Assembly (NCBI RefSeq): GCF_002564025.1 | Contig: NZ_PDJH01000001.1 | Coordinates: 682,001-746,000, forward strand | Reading direction: 5' to 3' | Source of the DNA: Flavimobilis soli | Lineage (GTDB): Bacteria; Actinomycetota; Actinomycetes; Actinomycetales; Cellulomonadaceae | Length of the DNA: 64,000 bases | Shown here: piece by piece, positions 1 to 9,024 of the stretch | Position numbering within the stretch: position 1 is the stretch's first letter | Layout of the letters: the number at the start of each line of letters is the position of its first letter | Position numbers and translations under genes: made by a program | The notes under the pieces: generated by a model | What the model was told of the DNA's origin: nothing | The model's database searches: none | Seen by the model: only the letters and a program-made list of their open reading frames with translations

Positions 1-67
1 AGGACGGCGACAGCGCCCCGCGGCGCCTGCGCCCCTGTGCGGTACGAACGATCCCGGGCCCGGGTCT

Positions 68-2824
68 CTAGCGCCCGGTCTCGTTCCAGGCGTCGTCCTC
101 GCCAGGCGTGTCGTCGTCGTAGTAGTCCGTGGCCGTCGGCGGCAGGCCCGAGTCCGCTCCGGCCGCATACCGGTCCCCGTCGTCGGCCTGGTCGTAGGCC
201 GACGCACCCGTCGAGGGCCCAGGCTCGCCGCGGAGCATCGCGAGCGTCGCGGGCAGGTCGTCCGGCTGCACGAGCACCTCGCGCGCCTTCGACCCCTCAG
301 AGGGCCCCACGATCTCGCGCGACTCGAGCAGGTCCATCAGTCGCCCGGCCTTCGCGAAGCCGACGCGGAGCTTGCGCTGCAGCATCGACGTCGAGCCGAA
401 CTGCGACGTGATGACGAGCTCGGCGGCCTGCAGCAGGACGTCGAGGTCGTCGCCGATGTCCTCGTCGACCTGCTTCTTCGCCGCGGTGACGGTGACGTCC
501 TCGCGGTAGACGGGCTTGAGCTGCGCCTTGACGTGCGAGACGACGGCGTGGATCTCGCTCTCCGTGACCCACGCGCCCTGGACGCGCATCGGCTTCGCCT
601 CGCCCATCGGCATGAAGAGCGCGTCACCCTGACCGATGAGCTTCTCCGCGCCCGGCTGGTCGAGGACCACGCGGGAGTCGGTGAGCGACGAGGTCGCGAA
701 CGCGAGGCGCGACGGCACGTTCGCCTTGATGAGGCCCGTGACGACGTCGACGCTCGGACGCTGCGTCGCGAGCACGAGGTGGATGCCCGCCGCGCGGGCG
801 AGCTGAGTGATGCGCTGGATCGACGCCTCGACGTCGCGCGGGGCGACCATCATGAGGTCCGCGAGCTCGTCGACGACGACGAGCAGGTACGGGTACGGGG
901 CGATCTTCCGCTGCGAGCCCTCGAGCGGCTTGACCTTGCCCGCGCGCACCGCGGTGTTGAAGTCGTCGATGTGCTTGAAGCCGAACATCGCGAGGTCGTC
1001 GTACCGCGCGTCCATCTCTCGCACGACCCACTCGAGGGCCTCGGCGGCCTTCTTCGGGTTCGTGATGATCGGCGTGATGAGGTGCGGGATCCCCTCGTAG
1101 ATCGTGAGCTCGACGCGCTTCGGGTCGACGAGCACCATCCGCACCTGGTCCGGGGTGGACCGCATGAGCAGCGACACGATCATCGAGTTCACGAAGCTCG
1201 ACTTACCGGCACCGGTCGCTCCGGCGACGAGGATGTGCGGCATCTTCGCGAGGTTCGCGACGACGTACCCACCCTCGACGTCCTTGCCGATACCGATGAC
1301 CATCGGGTGCTCGGTGCGCCGGGCGACCGAGGAGCGCAGCACGTCGCCGAGAGCGACCGTCTCGCGGTCGGCGTTGGGGATCTCGATGCCGATCGCGGAC
1401 TTGCCGGGGATCGGCGAGAGGATGCGGACGTCGGCGCTCGCGACGGCGTACGCGATGTTCTTGCTGAGCGCGGTGACGCGCTCGACCTTGGTCCCCTGGC
1501 CGAGCTCGACCTCGTAGCGCGTGACGGTCGGGCCGCGCGAGAAGCCCGTGACGGACGCGTTGATCGAGAACTGCTCGAAGACGTTGGTGAGCGCCTCGAC
1601 GACCCGGTCGTTCGCGGCGGAGCGCACCTTGTGCGGCGGCCCCTTGACGAGGCTCTCCTCGCTCGGGAGGAGGTAGACGACGTCGCCCTCGAGCATCGGC
1701 TGCTCCCCCGGCGGCACAGGGGCGGTCGGAGGGGCCGCGAGCTCTTCCGCCGGGGGCTCGACCGCGGAGATCGCCTCGGTGTCGGCGTCGTGGTCCACGG
1801 GCGCGGCGAGCACCTCGGGCGCGGCGGCCTCGAGGACCTCCGTCTCGTCCGGGGCCTCGATCTCGCCGCGGAGCGCTGCTGCCTCGAACGCCTCGTCACC
1901 GACGTAGCCAGGCAGGCCGTCGTGCTGCGCGACGTCCTGCGCGCGGGAGCCCGCGCGACCGAAGCGACGGCGGCGCTTGGGTGCCGCTTCCTCGGGCTCG
2001 CCGTCGTGCCGGGAGACGCCGGGCGCGAGGGCGAGCGGCCCGTCATCGTCGAGCTCGGCAGGCACGCTCTTGCCGGTGAGGCGGTCGACGAACGCCCGCA
2101 CGCGCGGGACGATCTGGTTGATCGGCGTCGCGGTCAGCACGAGGACGCCGAAGAAGCCGAGGATGAGCAGCACCGGGACGGCGATCCACGCGCTCAGTCC
2201 TGCGACGAGGGGGTTGCCCACGACGAAGCCGACGAGGCCGCCCGCCGAGCGCACGGCCTCCCAGTCGCCCAGCCCGGGCAGCCCCGAGGAGATCGCGACG
2301 AGGCCGCACACGCACACGACGATCGCGGTCAGACCGATCGACTTGCGGCTCGTCACCGCCGAGTCGAGCGGGTTGCGCATGAAGCGCACCGAGAGCCACA
2401 GCAGCAGCAGCGGGACGACGACACCCACGACGCCGACCGCGCCGGCCACGAGCACGTGCACCCACTCCATGACGAAGCCCTCGAGGCGGAACCACTCGCG
2501 GCCCGCCGTGATGATCGTCAGCGCCAGGAGCAGCAGCGCCACCCCGTCACGACGGTGCGCGGGGTCGAGGTCCTGGGCGCCCTGGCCGATCCGGCGCGCG
2601 GAGCCACCGACGAGGTGCGCGCAGCCCATCCAGGCGCCCTTGACCATGCGCACGGGCAGCGGGGACCGCGCGGGTCCGGCGTCGGACGCAGGCTTGCGTC
2701 CCGTCGACCCGCCGCGCGCGGACCCGGACTTCGCGGCCGCAGGGCGCGCCGAACCCCCCGAGGCGCGCACCGTCGTCGAACGGTTGCGCGTTCCGGAGGA
2801 GGTGCTGGACCCACGTGTCGCCAT
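68..2824 (-). CDS. ftsK: DNA translocase FtsK/SpoIIIE
   Basis: Hexameric ATP-driven pump that moves chromosome ends through the division septum and hands dif sites to the Xer recombinases. The 918-residue protein has a basic Ser/Thr/Arg-rich start, several membrane segments at about residues 85-230, an acidic Pro/Ala linker, and the motor domain with the Walker A motif GATGAGKS near residue 535. A winged-helix gamma domain (KLRVGFAKAGRLMDLLE) lies near residue 820, followed by an acidic tail. I place the start at the ATG at 2824, giving MATRGSSTSS; an in-frame extension to 2851 is possible but would read through the -10-like TAGATT. RNase J ends just upstream, separated by a hairpin, so ftsK is probably its own unit. 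Confidence 0.96.
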   Translation of the reverse strand: MATRGSSTSSGTRNRSTTVRASGGSARPAAAKSGSARGGSTGRKPASDAGPARSPLPVRMVKGAWMGCAHLVGGSARRIGQGAQDLDPAHRRDGVALLLLALTIITAGREWFRLEGFVMEWVHVLVAGAVGVVGVVVPLLLLWLSVRFMRNPLDSAVTSRKSIGLTAIVVCVCGLVAISSGLPGLGDWEAVRSAGGLVGFVVGNPLVAGLSAWIAVPVLLILGFFGVLVLTATPINQIVPRVRAFVDRLTGKSVPAELDDDGPLALAPGVSRHDGEPEEAAPKRRRRFGRAGSRAQDVAQHDGLPGYVGDEAFEAAALRGEIEAPDETEVLEAAAPEVLAAPVDHDADTEAISAVEPPAEELAAPPTAPVPPGEQPMLEGDVVYLLPSEESLVKGPPHKVRSAANDRVVEALTNVFEQFSINASVTGFSRGPTVTRYEVELGQGTKVERVTALSKNIAYAVASADVRILSPIPGKSAIGIEIPNADRETVALGDVLRSSVARRTEHPMVIGIGKDVEGGYVVANLAKMPHILVAGATGAGKSSFVNSMIVSLLMRSTPDQVRMVLVDPKRVELTIYEGIPHLITPIITNPKKAAEALEWVVREMDARYDDLAMFGFKHIDDFNTAVRAGKVKPLEGSQRKIAPYPYLLVVVDELADLMMVAPRDVEASIQRITQLARAAGIHLVLATQRPSVDVVTGLIKANVPSRLAFATSSLTDSRVVLDQPGAEKLIGQGDALFMPMGEAKPMRVQGAWVTESEIHAVVSHVKAQLKPVYREDVTVTAAKKQVDEDIGDDLDVLLQAAELVITSQFGSTSMLQRKLRVGFAKAGRLMDLLESREIVGPSEGSKAREVLVQPDDLPATLAMLRGEPGPSTGASAYDQADDGDRYAAGADSGLPPTATDYYDDDTPGEDDAWNETGR

Positions 2825-2831
2825 GCTGTGA

Positions 2832-2837
2832 AATCTA
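2832..2837 (-). promoter_or_regulatory. -10 element of ftsK, apparent leaderless start
   Basis: On the minus strand TAGATT fits the actinobacterial -10 consensus TAnnnT and ends 7 nt before the ftsK ATG, with no Shine-Dalgarno sequence between. This spacing would put transcription start at or next to the start codon. No clear -35 is visible; the upstream bases belong to the rnj terminator hairpin. Confidence 0.45.
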
Positions 2838-2849
2838 CCGTCCAGACGC

Positions 2850-2897
2850 ACGCAGCCCCGGCAGGCACCGCCGCGAGGCGGGCCGCCGGGGCTGCGT
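2850..2897 (-). terminator. Hairpin terminator after rnj
   Basis: A perfect 13-bp inverted repeat (2850-2862 with 2885-2897, ACGCAGCCCCGGC and its complement) with a 22-nt loop lies 8 nt after the RNase J stop codon. There is no T-tract. It should separate the dapA-rnj unit from ftsK. Confidence 0.7.
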
Positions 2898-2905
2898 GGC
2901 GAGGG

Positions 2906-4591
2906 TCACGCCTCGACGACCACCGGGATGATCATCGGACGGCGACGCAGGCGGTTCGACACGAACCTGCCGACCACGCGACGCATCACCTGCTGGAGCT
3001 GGTGGGTGTCGACGCTGCCCGTCGAGGCAGCCTCCTCGAGGGCCGCAGTGAGCTGCGGGAGGATCGACTCGAACACGGCCTCGTCCTCGGCGAAGCCGCG
3101 GGCGTGGATCTCCGGGCCGGCCAGGACCTTGCCGGTACCCGAGTCGATCACCGCGAAGAGGGAGATGAAGCCCTCCTCACCGAGGATGCGACGGTCCTTG
3201 AGCTCGGCGTCCGTCAGCTCGCCGACGCTCGAGCCGTCGACGTAGACGTAGCCGCACGGGACAGCACCGACGATCGACGCCTTGCCGTCGACGAGGTCGA
3301 TGACGAACCCGTCCTCGGCGAGCACGACGCGCTCCGGGGGGACGCCCGTCCGCACGGCGAGCGCACCGTTAGCCACGAGGTGTCGCACCTCGCCGTGGAC
3401 CGGCATGACGTTCTTCGGGCGCAGGATGTTGTAGCAGTACAGGAGCTCGCCTGCCGACGCGTGCCCCGAGACGTGCACCTTGGCGTTGCCCGAGTGCACG
3501 ACGCGCGCGCCGAGGCGCGTGAGGCCGTTGATGACGCGGAACACCGAGTTCTCGTTGCCCGGGATGAGCGACGACGCGAGGATCACCGTGTCACCGGGGC
3601 CCACCGAGACCTTGTGGTCGCGGTTCGCGATGCGCGACAGCGCGGCCATCGGCTCGCCCTGCGAGCCGGTGCACATGAGCACGACCTGGTCGTCACGCAG
3701 CGTGTCGATCTTCTTGATGTCGATGAGCAGGCCCTCGGGCACGTCGAGGTACCCCAGCTCGGCGGCGATCCCCATGTTGCGGACCATCGACCGGCCGACG
3801 AACGCGACGCGGCGGCCGTGGGAGTGCGCGGCGTTGAGGACCTGCTGGACGCGGTGCACGTGGGATGCGAACGACGCGACGACGATGCGCTTCTCGCACG
3901 TGTCGAACACCGAGTCGAGGACCGGGCCGATCTCCGTCTCGTTCGTGACGAAGCCCGGGACCTCGGCGTTCGTGGAGTCGACCATGAACAGGTCGACCCC
4001 CTTCTCGCCGAGCCGCGCGAAGGCGCGCAGGTCGGTCACGCGCCCGTCGAGCGGGAGCTGGTCCATCTTGAAGTCGCCCGTGTGCAGGACCGTGCCCGCC
4101 GACGTGGTCACCGCGACCGCGAGCGCGTCGGGGATCGAGTGGTTGACCGCGACGAACTCGCAGTCGAAGACGCCGAGCTTCTCGGTCTGCCCCTCCTTGA
4201 CCGTGAGGGTCAGCGGGGTGATGCGGTGCTCCTTGAGCTTCGCCTCGATGAAGGCGAGCGTGAGCTGCGAACCGACGAGCGGGATGTCACGGCGCAGGCG
4301 CAGGAGGTACGGCACGCCACCGATGTGGTCCTCGTGGCCGTGCGTCAGGACGATCGCCTCGATGTCGTCGAGACGGTCCTTGATGTAGTCGAAGTCAGGG
4401 AGGATCAGGTCGACGCCGGGCTGGTGGTCCTCGGGGAACAGCACCCCGCAGTCGATGATCAGCAGGCGTCCCTCGTGCTCGAGGACCGCCATGTTCCGGC
4501 CGACCTCGCCCAGCCCGCCGAGAGGCACGACGCGCAGTGCGCCGGGTGCCAGAGGGGGCGGTGCGGGAAGCTCGGGGTGGGAGTGGCTCAA
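2906..4591 (-). CDS. rnj: Ribonuclease J
   Basis: Metallo-beta-lactamase/beta-CASP nuclease with 5'-3' exonuclease and endonuclease activity in mRNA decay and rRNA processing. At 561 residues it has normal length. The zinc motif HGHEDH is at residues 84-89, a further metal motif HTGDFK lies near residue 170, and CTGSQGEP and SGHAS of the beta-CASP region follow. The start appears to be TTG (4591-4589) after an AAAGG ribosome-binding site; no better ATG or GTG precedes the conserved VVPLGGLGEVG. It lies 20 nt after dapA, the usual actinobacterial pairing, so the two are probably co-transcribed. Confidence 0.95.
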   Translation of the reverse strand: MSHSHPELPAPPPLAPGALRVVPLGGLGEVGRNMAVLEHEGRLLIIDCGVLFPEDHQPGVDLILPDFDYIKDRLDDIEAIVLTHGHEDHIGGVPYLLRLRRDIPLVGSQLTLAFIEAKLKEHRITPLTLTVKEGQTEKLGVFDCEFVAVNHSIPDALAVAVTTSAGTVLHTGDFKMDQLPLDGRVTDLRAFARLGEKGVDLFMVDSTNAEVPGFVTNETEIGPVLDSVFDTCEKRIVVASFASHVHRVQQVLNAAHSHGRRVAFVGRSMVRNMGIAAELGYLDVPEGLLIDIKKIDTLRDDQVVLMCTGSQGEPMAALSRIANRDHKVSVGPGDTVILASSLIPGNENSVFRVINGLTRLGARVVHSGNAKVHVSGHASAGELLYCYNILRPKNVMPVHGEVRHLVANGALAVRTGVPPERVVLAEDGFVIDLVDGKASIVGAVPCGYVYVDGSSVGELTDAELKDRRILGEEGFISLFAVIDSGTGKVLAGPEIHARGFAEDEAVFESILPQLTAALEEAASTGSVDTHQLQQVMRRVVGRFVSNRLRRRPMIIPVVVEA

Positions 4592-4611
4592 CGTGGTGCC
4601 TTTCGTTCGGC

Positions 4612-5514
4612 TCAGTCGACCAGGCCGGCAGCCACCAGGTGGCTGCGCACGCCGGCGACCTCGTCATCGGTGGCTGCCACCTGGGGCAGCCGAAGAATAC
4701 GGTTCGGCAGCAGGCCGAGGATCTCGAGCGCTGCCTTGGCCATGACGGCCTGGAAGCCCGCGCCGTTGACGGCGTCGATCGCTTCCGTGATGGTCGAGAA
4801 CACGCGCCAGGCGCGAGCGTGGTCGCCCGCGTCGAAGGCTGCGGTGATCTCGGCGAGCTGGTCGCCGACGAGGTGGCCGGCGACCGAGACGATGCCGCTC
4901 GCGCCGTACGCGAGGTAGGCGGGGTAGAGGGAGTCGTCACCGCAGTACCAGGCGAGGCCGGTCGACGCGATGAGCTTGGACGCCCCGTAGATGTCGCCCG
5001 TGGCGTCCTTGATCGCCACGACGTTCTCGTGCTCGGCGAGCCGGGCGATCGTGGAGGGGGCGAAGCGGACGCCGGTGCGGGCCGGGACGTCGTAGAGCAT
5101 GACCGGCAGGTCCGTCGCCTCGGCGACGGCGAGCGTGTGGCGGTAGACGCCCTCCTGGCTCGGCCGCGAGTAGTACGGGCTCACGACGAGGAGGCCGTGC
5201 GCTCCCGCGGCAGCGGCCTGCTCGGCCATGCGCACGGCGTGCGCGGTGTCGTTGGACCCTGCACCTGCGACGATCCGCGCGCGGTCACCGACCGCCTCGA
5301 CGACGGCGGTGACGAGCTCGGCCTTCTCGGGGGCGTGCGTCGTCGGGGACTCGCCCGTCGTGCCGTTGAGCACGAGCCCGTCGTGCCCGTGGTCGACCAG
5401 GTGGGTGGCGAGCCGCACCGCGGCCTCGATGTCCACCTCCCCGTCGATCCGCATCGGGGTGACCATGGCGGTGAGCACTGCGCCGAACGGGCGCGCAGGG
5501 GTCTGTGCAGGCAT
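4612..5514 (-). CDS. dapA: 4-hydroxy-tetrahydrodipicolinate synthase
   Basis: Condenses pyruvate with aspartate semialdehyde, the first committed step to diaminopimelate and lysine. The 300-residue TIM-barrel protein has GTTGE at 51-55, the catalytic Tyr in YDVPARTG at 141-148, and the Schiff-base lysine K169 in AIKDATGD. Feedback by lysine is usual in the family but cannot be read here. It is the first gene of a dapA-rnj pair. Its start ATG is preceded by a -10-like TAGGTT at only 6 nt and no ribosome-binding site, which suggests a leaderless message. dapB lies 3.5 kb away in the same orientation. Confidence 0.96.
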   Translation of the reverse strand: MPAQTPARPFGAVLTAMVTPMRIDGEVDIEAAVRLATHLVDHGHDGLVLNGTTGESPTTHAPEKAELVTAVVEAVGDRARIVAGAGSNDTAHAVRMAEQAAAAGAHGLLVVSPYYSRPSQEGVYRHTLAVAEATDLPVMLYDVPARTGVRFAPSTIARLAEHENVVAIKDATGDIYGASKLIASTGLAWYCGDDSLYPAYLAYGASGIVSVAGHLVGDQLAEITAAFDAGDHARAWRVFSTITEAIDAVNGAGFQAVMAKAALEILGLLPNRILRLPQVAATDDEVAGVRSHLVAAGLVD

Positions 5515-5520
5515 GGTGAC

Positions 5521-5526
5521 AACCTA
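5521..5526 (-). promoter_or_regulatory. -10 element of dapA, apparent leaderless start
   Basis: TAGGTT on the minus strand, then 6 nt (GTCACC), then the dapA ATG. No Shine-Dalgarno sequence fits in this space. No convincing -35 hexamer is visible. Confidence 0.42.
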
Positions 5527-5637
5527 CCGCGCCGCGCCTGCGGGCGCGGTCTTGTCCCGCGTCGCGTCTCCGCGCCTGACGGGATGCAACTGCTATCCTC
5601 CCGCACCATGGGGGCAGGAACAGGGAACAACCTTGTC

Positions 5638-6480
5638 ATGACGCGCGCGGGATCGCCTGAGACAGGCGCGCCCGCGCCGCAGGACGAGCGCACCGCGCGC
5701 GACGGCCAGGGAGTCTCTCGCCGCCGTGTGCTGACGAGCACGCTGACCGCGGCCGCGCTCGCCGCCGCCTCGACCTATACGGCGTCCGATGCCGTCGCGC
5801 GTCGTCCGCGCAAGCACAGCCCTACCTACCGCGTCTCGCCCCGCCCGGAGCTCCAGACGACGCGCCGCGACTCCCGCGTCGTGTGGCGCGGCCACCCCGC
5901 CGAGCGGCTCGCCTGCCTGACGTTCGACGACGGGCCCGACCCGCGCTGGACGCCGATGGTGCTCGACCTGCTCGCCCGGCACGACGCCCGCGCGACCTTC
6001 TTCGCGCTCGGCTCGCACGTCGTCGCGCACCCCGACGTCGCTCGCGCGACCGTCGCGGCCGGGCACGAGATCGCGAGCCACGGCTGGGACCACAAGGACA
6101 TGACGATCCTCGAGCCCGAGCCCCTTCTCGACGACGTGCGTCGCACCCACGAGGCGATCGTCGAGCACACCGGTGCGACGCCGAGGCTCGTACGTCCGCC
6201 GTGGGGCCGCATCGACTCGCCCGGCCTGTGGGCAGCATCGGAGCACGGGTACGACGTCGCGCTGTGGTCGCACCACCTGCCGACCGACGGCGCCGCCGCG
6301 AAGGTCGACCGTGACATCGAGACCGCGAGCCCGGGCATGATCGTCCTGTGCCACGACGGTCGTGGGACGCCCGCCGAGCCGCTGTTCGTCGAGGTCGAGC
6401 GTCTCGTCGCGACGCTCACGGCGGACGGGTACCGCTTCGTCCCCGTCTCGGAGATGCTCGCGGCGCCCGAGGCGCACTAA
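5638..6480 (+). CDS. Secreted polysaccharide deacetylase (NodB/CE4 family)
   Basis: Predicted metal-dependent deacetylase of N-acetylated polysaccharides, likely acting on the cell wall or chitin-like substrates outside the membrane. The 280-residue protein starts with a Tat-like signal (SRRRVL followed by an Ala-rich segment at 28-45). The NodB domain carries TFDDGPD at 95-101 with metal Asp98, the metal histidines in HGWDH at 148-152, and the motif RPPWGR near 185. I chose the ATG at 5638 because AGGGAA lies 10 nt upstream. Two in-frame ATGs at 5584 and 5608 are alternatives, and a TATCCT at 5594-5599 could serve a leaderless start at 5608. It diverges from dapA. The substrate is not evident. 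Confidence 0.88.
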   Translation: MTRAGSPETGAPAPQDERTARDGQGVSRRRVLTSTLTAAALAAASTYTASDAVARRPRKHSPTYRVSPRPELQTTRRDSRVVWRGHPAERLACLTFDDGPDPRWTPMVLDLLARHDARATFFALGSHVVAHPDVARATVAAGHEIASHGWDHKDMTILEPEPLLDDVRRTHEAIVEHTGATPRLVRPPWGRIDSPGLWAASEHGYDVALWSHHLPTDGAAAKVDRDIETASPGMIVLCHDGRGTPAEPLFVEVERLVATLTADGYRFVPVSEMLAAPEAH

Positions 6481-6605
6481 CCGCGCACGCATGGTCGTGC
6501 CGAGCAACGCCTCGCCCGGACGGCCAGGCGAACTGCCGAGCTGCGCCCAGCCCGCTCACTCCCTCACTGGTCGCTCCCGGGTGGCCGGCCCTGGACCACA
6601 CGCGG

Positions 6606-7118
6606 CTAAGCGCCTGCGCGCTCGTACCGGGTGATCGCGAAGCGCATGCCGTTCGCGGCGGTCGTCCACCCCCGCGCGGGCTCGCGGTGCACGACCCGCC
6701 ACTCGTCCTCGTCGATCTCAGGCGCGAACGTGTCCGCCTCGGTCAGCGTGTCGATCGTCGTCACGACGAGCACGTCCGCGTGCGGCATCGCGAGCTCGTA
6801 GACCTGTCCCCCGCCGACGACCCACGCGTCCTGGCCGCGCACGTGCTCGAGCGCCTCCGCGAGGTCCGTGACGACGAGCGCACCGGGCGCCTCGTAGCCG
6901 GGGTTGCGCGTCAGCACGACGTTCTCCCGGCCGGGCAGCGGCCGGAACCGCTCGGGCAGCGACTCCCACTGCAGCCGCCCCATGATGACCGGCCGCCCGC
7001 GCGTCGTCTCGCGGAAGTGCGCCATGTCCTCCGGGAGGTGCCACGGCAGGTCGCCGTCGCGGCCGATCCCGCGGGCGCGGTCCTGCGCCCAGATCATGCC
7101 GAGCCGGCCCGCGGTCAT
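6606..7118 (-). CDS. folA: Dihydrofolate reductase
   Basis: NADPH-dependent reduction of dihydrofolate to tetrahydrofolate, regenerating the cofactor oxidised by ThyA. The 170-residue protein has the usual length, with [15 protein letters not shown] near the N-terminus (D31 aligns with the catalytic acid), then [16 protein letters not shown] and the NADPH loop VVGGGQVY. The ATG overlaps the thyA stop codon as ATGA, so translation is probably coupled to thyA. A 125-nt gap separates it from the convergent deacetylase gene. Confidence 0.95.
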   Translation of the reverse strand: MTAGRLGMIWAQDRARGIGRDGDLPWHLPEDMAHFRETTRGRPVIMGRLQWESLPERFRPLPGRENVVLTRNPGYEAPGALVVTDLAEALEHVRGQDAWVVGGGQVYELAMPHADVLVVTTIDTLTEADTFAPEIDEDEWRVVHREPARGWTTAANGMRFAITRYERAGA

Positions 7119-7936
7119 ACCGCGACCGGCGCGCTGATCGACGGGTGGTGCTCGTACCCGTGCACGACGACGTGGTCGAACGTGTAGTCGAAGAGCGACG
7201 GTGCGGGCCTCAGCTCGAGCGTCGGGAACGGGTACGGCTCGCGCGAAAGCTGCTCGCGCACCTGCTCGTGGTGGTTGTCGTAGATGTGGCAGTCCCCGCC
7301 CGTCCAGACGAAGTCGCCGACCTCGAGCCCGACCTGCGCCGCGACCATGTGCGTCAGCAGCGCATAGGACGCGATGTTGAACGGCACGCCGAGGAAGAGG
7401 TCGGCGGAGCGCTGGTACAGCTGGCACGAGAGCCTGCCGTCAGCGACGTAGAACTGGAAGAACGCGTGGCACGGCGCGAGCGCCATCGCGTCGAGCTCGC
7501 CGACGTTCCACGCCGAGACGATGATCCGGCGCGAGTCCGGGTCCGTCCGCAGAGTCTCGAGGACCTGCGCGAGCTGGTCGACGTGGCCGCCGTCCGGCGT
7601 CGGCCACGAGCGCCACTGGACGCCGTACACGGGTCCGAGCTCCCCGTCGGCGTCCGCCCACTCGTTCCAGATGCGGATGCCGTTCTCCTGCAGCCAGCCC
7701 ACGTTCGAGTCGCCGCGCAGGAACCACAGGAGCTCGCCGACGACCGACCGCACGTGCACGCGCTTCGTCGTGACGAGCGGGAAGCCGCGTGACAGGTCGT
7801 AGCGCATCTGGTGCCCGAAGACGCTGCGCGTCCCCGTCCCCGTGCGGTCCGACTTGGGCGTCCCGTTCTCCATGACGTGCCGGAGCAGGTCCTCGTACTG
7901 GGTGTCGATGACGGTGTCGCGCGAGGGGGCGGTCAT
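7115..7936 (-). CDS. thyA: Thymidylate synthase (ThyA type)
   Basis: Makes dTMP from dUMP using methylene-tetrahydrofolate. At 273 residues it is near the family length. The catalytic cysteine is C156 in [12 protein letters not shown], with the upstream motif DRTGTGT and the substrate Arg pair DSRR near 134-137. It is followed immediately by folA with a 4-nt overlap, the classical pair. The start ATG at 7936 is preceded by TACGAT at 7 nt and lacks a ribosome-binding site, suggesting a leaderless transcript. It diverges from an acetyltransferase gene. Confidence 0.96.
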   Translation of the reverse strand: MTAPSRDTVIDTQYEDLLRHVMENGTPKSDRTGTGTRSVFGHQMRYDLSRGFPLVTTKRVHVRSVVGELLWFLRGDSNVGWLQENGIRIWNEWADADGELGPVYGVQWRSWPTPDGGHVDQLAQVLETLRTDPDSRRIIVSAWNVGELDAMALAPCHAFFQFYVADGRLSCQLYQRSADLFLGVPFNIASYALLTHMVAAQVGLEVGDFVWTGGDCHIYDNHHEQVREQLSREPYPFPTLELRPAPSLFDYTFDHVVVHGYEHHPSISAPVAV

Positions 7937-7943
7937 GAGCCAG

Positions 7944-7949
7944 ATCGTA
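7944..7949 (-). promoter_or_regulatory. -10 element of thyA-folA, apparent leaderless start
   Basis: TACGAT on the minus strand matches TAnnnT and sits 7 nt before the thyA ATG (CTGGCTC between). No ribosome-binding site is present, and no -35 match is clear. Confidence 0.38.
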
Positions 7950-8041
7950 GTCCGGTCGACGCCGTCGGGCGGGGCATGTCCGCGGCGCTCCGGCGTGTCT
8001 GCAGGACGGCCGCAGGCCGGTCCGTGAGGGAGACTAGAGGG

Positions 8042-8551
8042 ATGAGCCTGTTCTCCCCCACCGCTGACGTCTCGGTCCGCCCAGCGGTTCCCGGCGACGA
8101 GGACGCCGTCGCCCGAATCCAGCTCTCGGCCTGGGCCGCGACGCACGCGGAGGTCCTCACCGAGGACGTGCTCGAGAAGCTTGACGCCGAGCGCATCCGG
8201 GCGCAGTGGCGCGACGCGATCACCGCTCCGCCCGGGCCCGGCTTCGCCGTGCTCGTCGCGTGCGCCGGGCCGACCGTCGTGGGTTTCTGCGCCGTCGCAC
8301 CGGGACAGCTCGTGTCGCTCGAGGTGCTTCCCGAGCACCGCCGCGGCGGGCACGGCTCCCGCCTGCTCATGGCGGGCGTGGACCGGCTGCGGTCCGACGG
8401 CGCGGAGGAGGTCGTGACGTGGGTGCTCGACGGCGACACCGGGCGCGAGCAGTTCCTCGCAGGCGCAGGCCTCGGCCCTGACGGGCGCACCCGGGTGCTC
8501 GCGACGGGAGTCAAGGACGTCCGCGAGGCGCGCTGGAGCGCGGCGCTCTAG
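8042..8551 (+). CDS. GNAT-family acetyltransferase
   Basis: Predicted acetyl-CoA dependent N-acetyltransferase of unknown substrate. The 169-residue protein contains one GNAT fold: an N-terminal [18 protein letters not shown], the core strand [22 protein letters not shown] with the acetyl-CoA loop RRGGHG, and a C-terminal half ending in [11 protein letters not shown]. The ATG at 8042 follows AGGGAG at 9 nt. It diverges from thyA and converges on a small membrane protein gene with only 12 nt between the two stop codons. Nothing in the context points to a substrate. Confidence 0.85.
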   Translation: MSLFSPTADVSVRPAVPGDEDAVARIQLSAWAATHAEVLTEDVLEKLDAERIRAQWRDAITAPPGPGFAVLVACAGPTVVGFCAVAPGQLVSLEVLPEHRRGGHGSRLLMAGVDRLRSDGAEEVVTWVLDGDTGREQFLAGAGLGPDGRTRVLATGVKDVREARWSAAL

Positions 8552-8563
8552 AGCGTCGCCCGG

Positions 8564-9013
8564 CTAGCGCTCGGCTGCGCGGAACAGCGCGGACGCCTTC
8601 CGCAGGCCTGCGCGGGCGCGCTTGCGGTCCCCCGCGGCGTCGTACGCGAAGGACAGGAGGTACCAGGCCTTCCAGCTGTCCGGCTCCGCCTCCGCGCGGG
8701 CCCGCGCGACCTCGAACGCCGCGTCCGCGGCGGCGCGGTCGATGCGACCGCCCGGCGAGCGCGGCAGGTCGTCGACCGGGAGCTCGCCGCGCTCGGCGAG
8801 CAGGTCGGCCATCTTCTGCACCGTGAACGCGAGCTGCCACTCGCGGACGATCAGCCCGAGGCACACGAGCGGCGCGACGAGCGCGGCGAGCCCCATCGTC
8901 ACGCCGAACGGGTCGCCCGTGCGCACGAGCGCGATCCCCTTGCCCACGACCGCCCAGAGGTACAGGCCGAACAGCGCGGTGACGACGACCGCAGGAAGGA
9001 CTCCGCGACGCAT
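8564..9013 (-). CDS. Small membrane protein with TPR-like tail
   Basis: I do not recognise a named family. The 149-residue protein has two predicted membrane segments in its first 60 residues (AVVVTALFGLYLWAV, then LAALVAPLVCLGLIV). A cytoplasmic-looking helical part follows, in which the segment around DSWKAWYLLSFAYDAAGDRKRARAGLRKA resembles a single tetratricopeptide repeat. It begins 11 nt after the dapB stop and is probably translated from the dapB message. A role as a scaffold or accessory factor is only a guess from the TPR-like helix pair. Confidence 0.72.
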   Translation of the reverse strand: MRRGVLPAVVVTALFGLYLWAVVGKGIALVRTGDPFGVTMGLAALVAPLVCLGLIVREWQLAFTVQKMADLLAERGELPVDDLPRSPGGRIDRAAADAAFEVARARAEAEPDSWKAWYLLSFAYDAAGDRKRARAGLRKASALFRAAER

Positions 9014-9024
9014 GCTCGGGGCCC

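Noticed and set aside
53..64. CCCGGGCCCGGG palindrome just past ftsK
   Set aside because: It lies a few bases after the stop codon and might be a terminator, but it has no loop as a hairpin and sits at the window edge, so I did not list it.
533..4918. Very long plus-strand open frame (1461 codons) opposite ftsK and rnj
   Set aside because: It is the complement of two well supported genes. The composition (Arg/Asp/Val/Leu/Glu-rich, no domains) is what the antisense frame of GC-rich codons gives.
8551..8572. GAGCG/CGCTC repeat between the convergent GNAT and membrane-protein genes
   Set aside because: Only 5-6 bp with a 10-nt loop; too weak to call a terminator.
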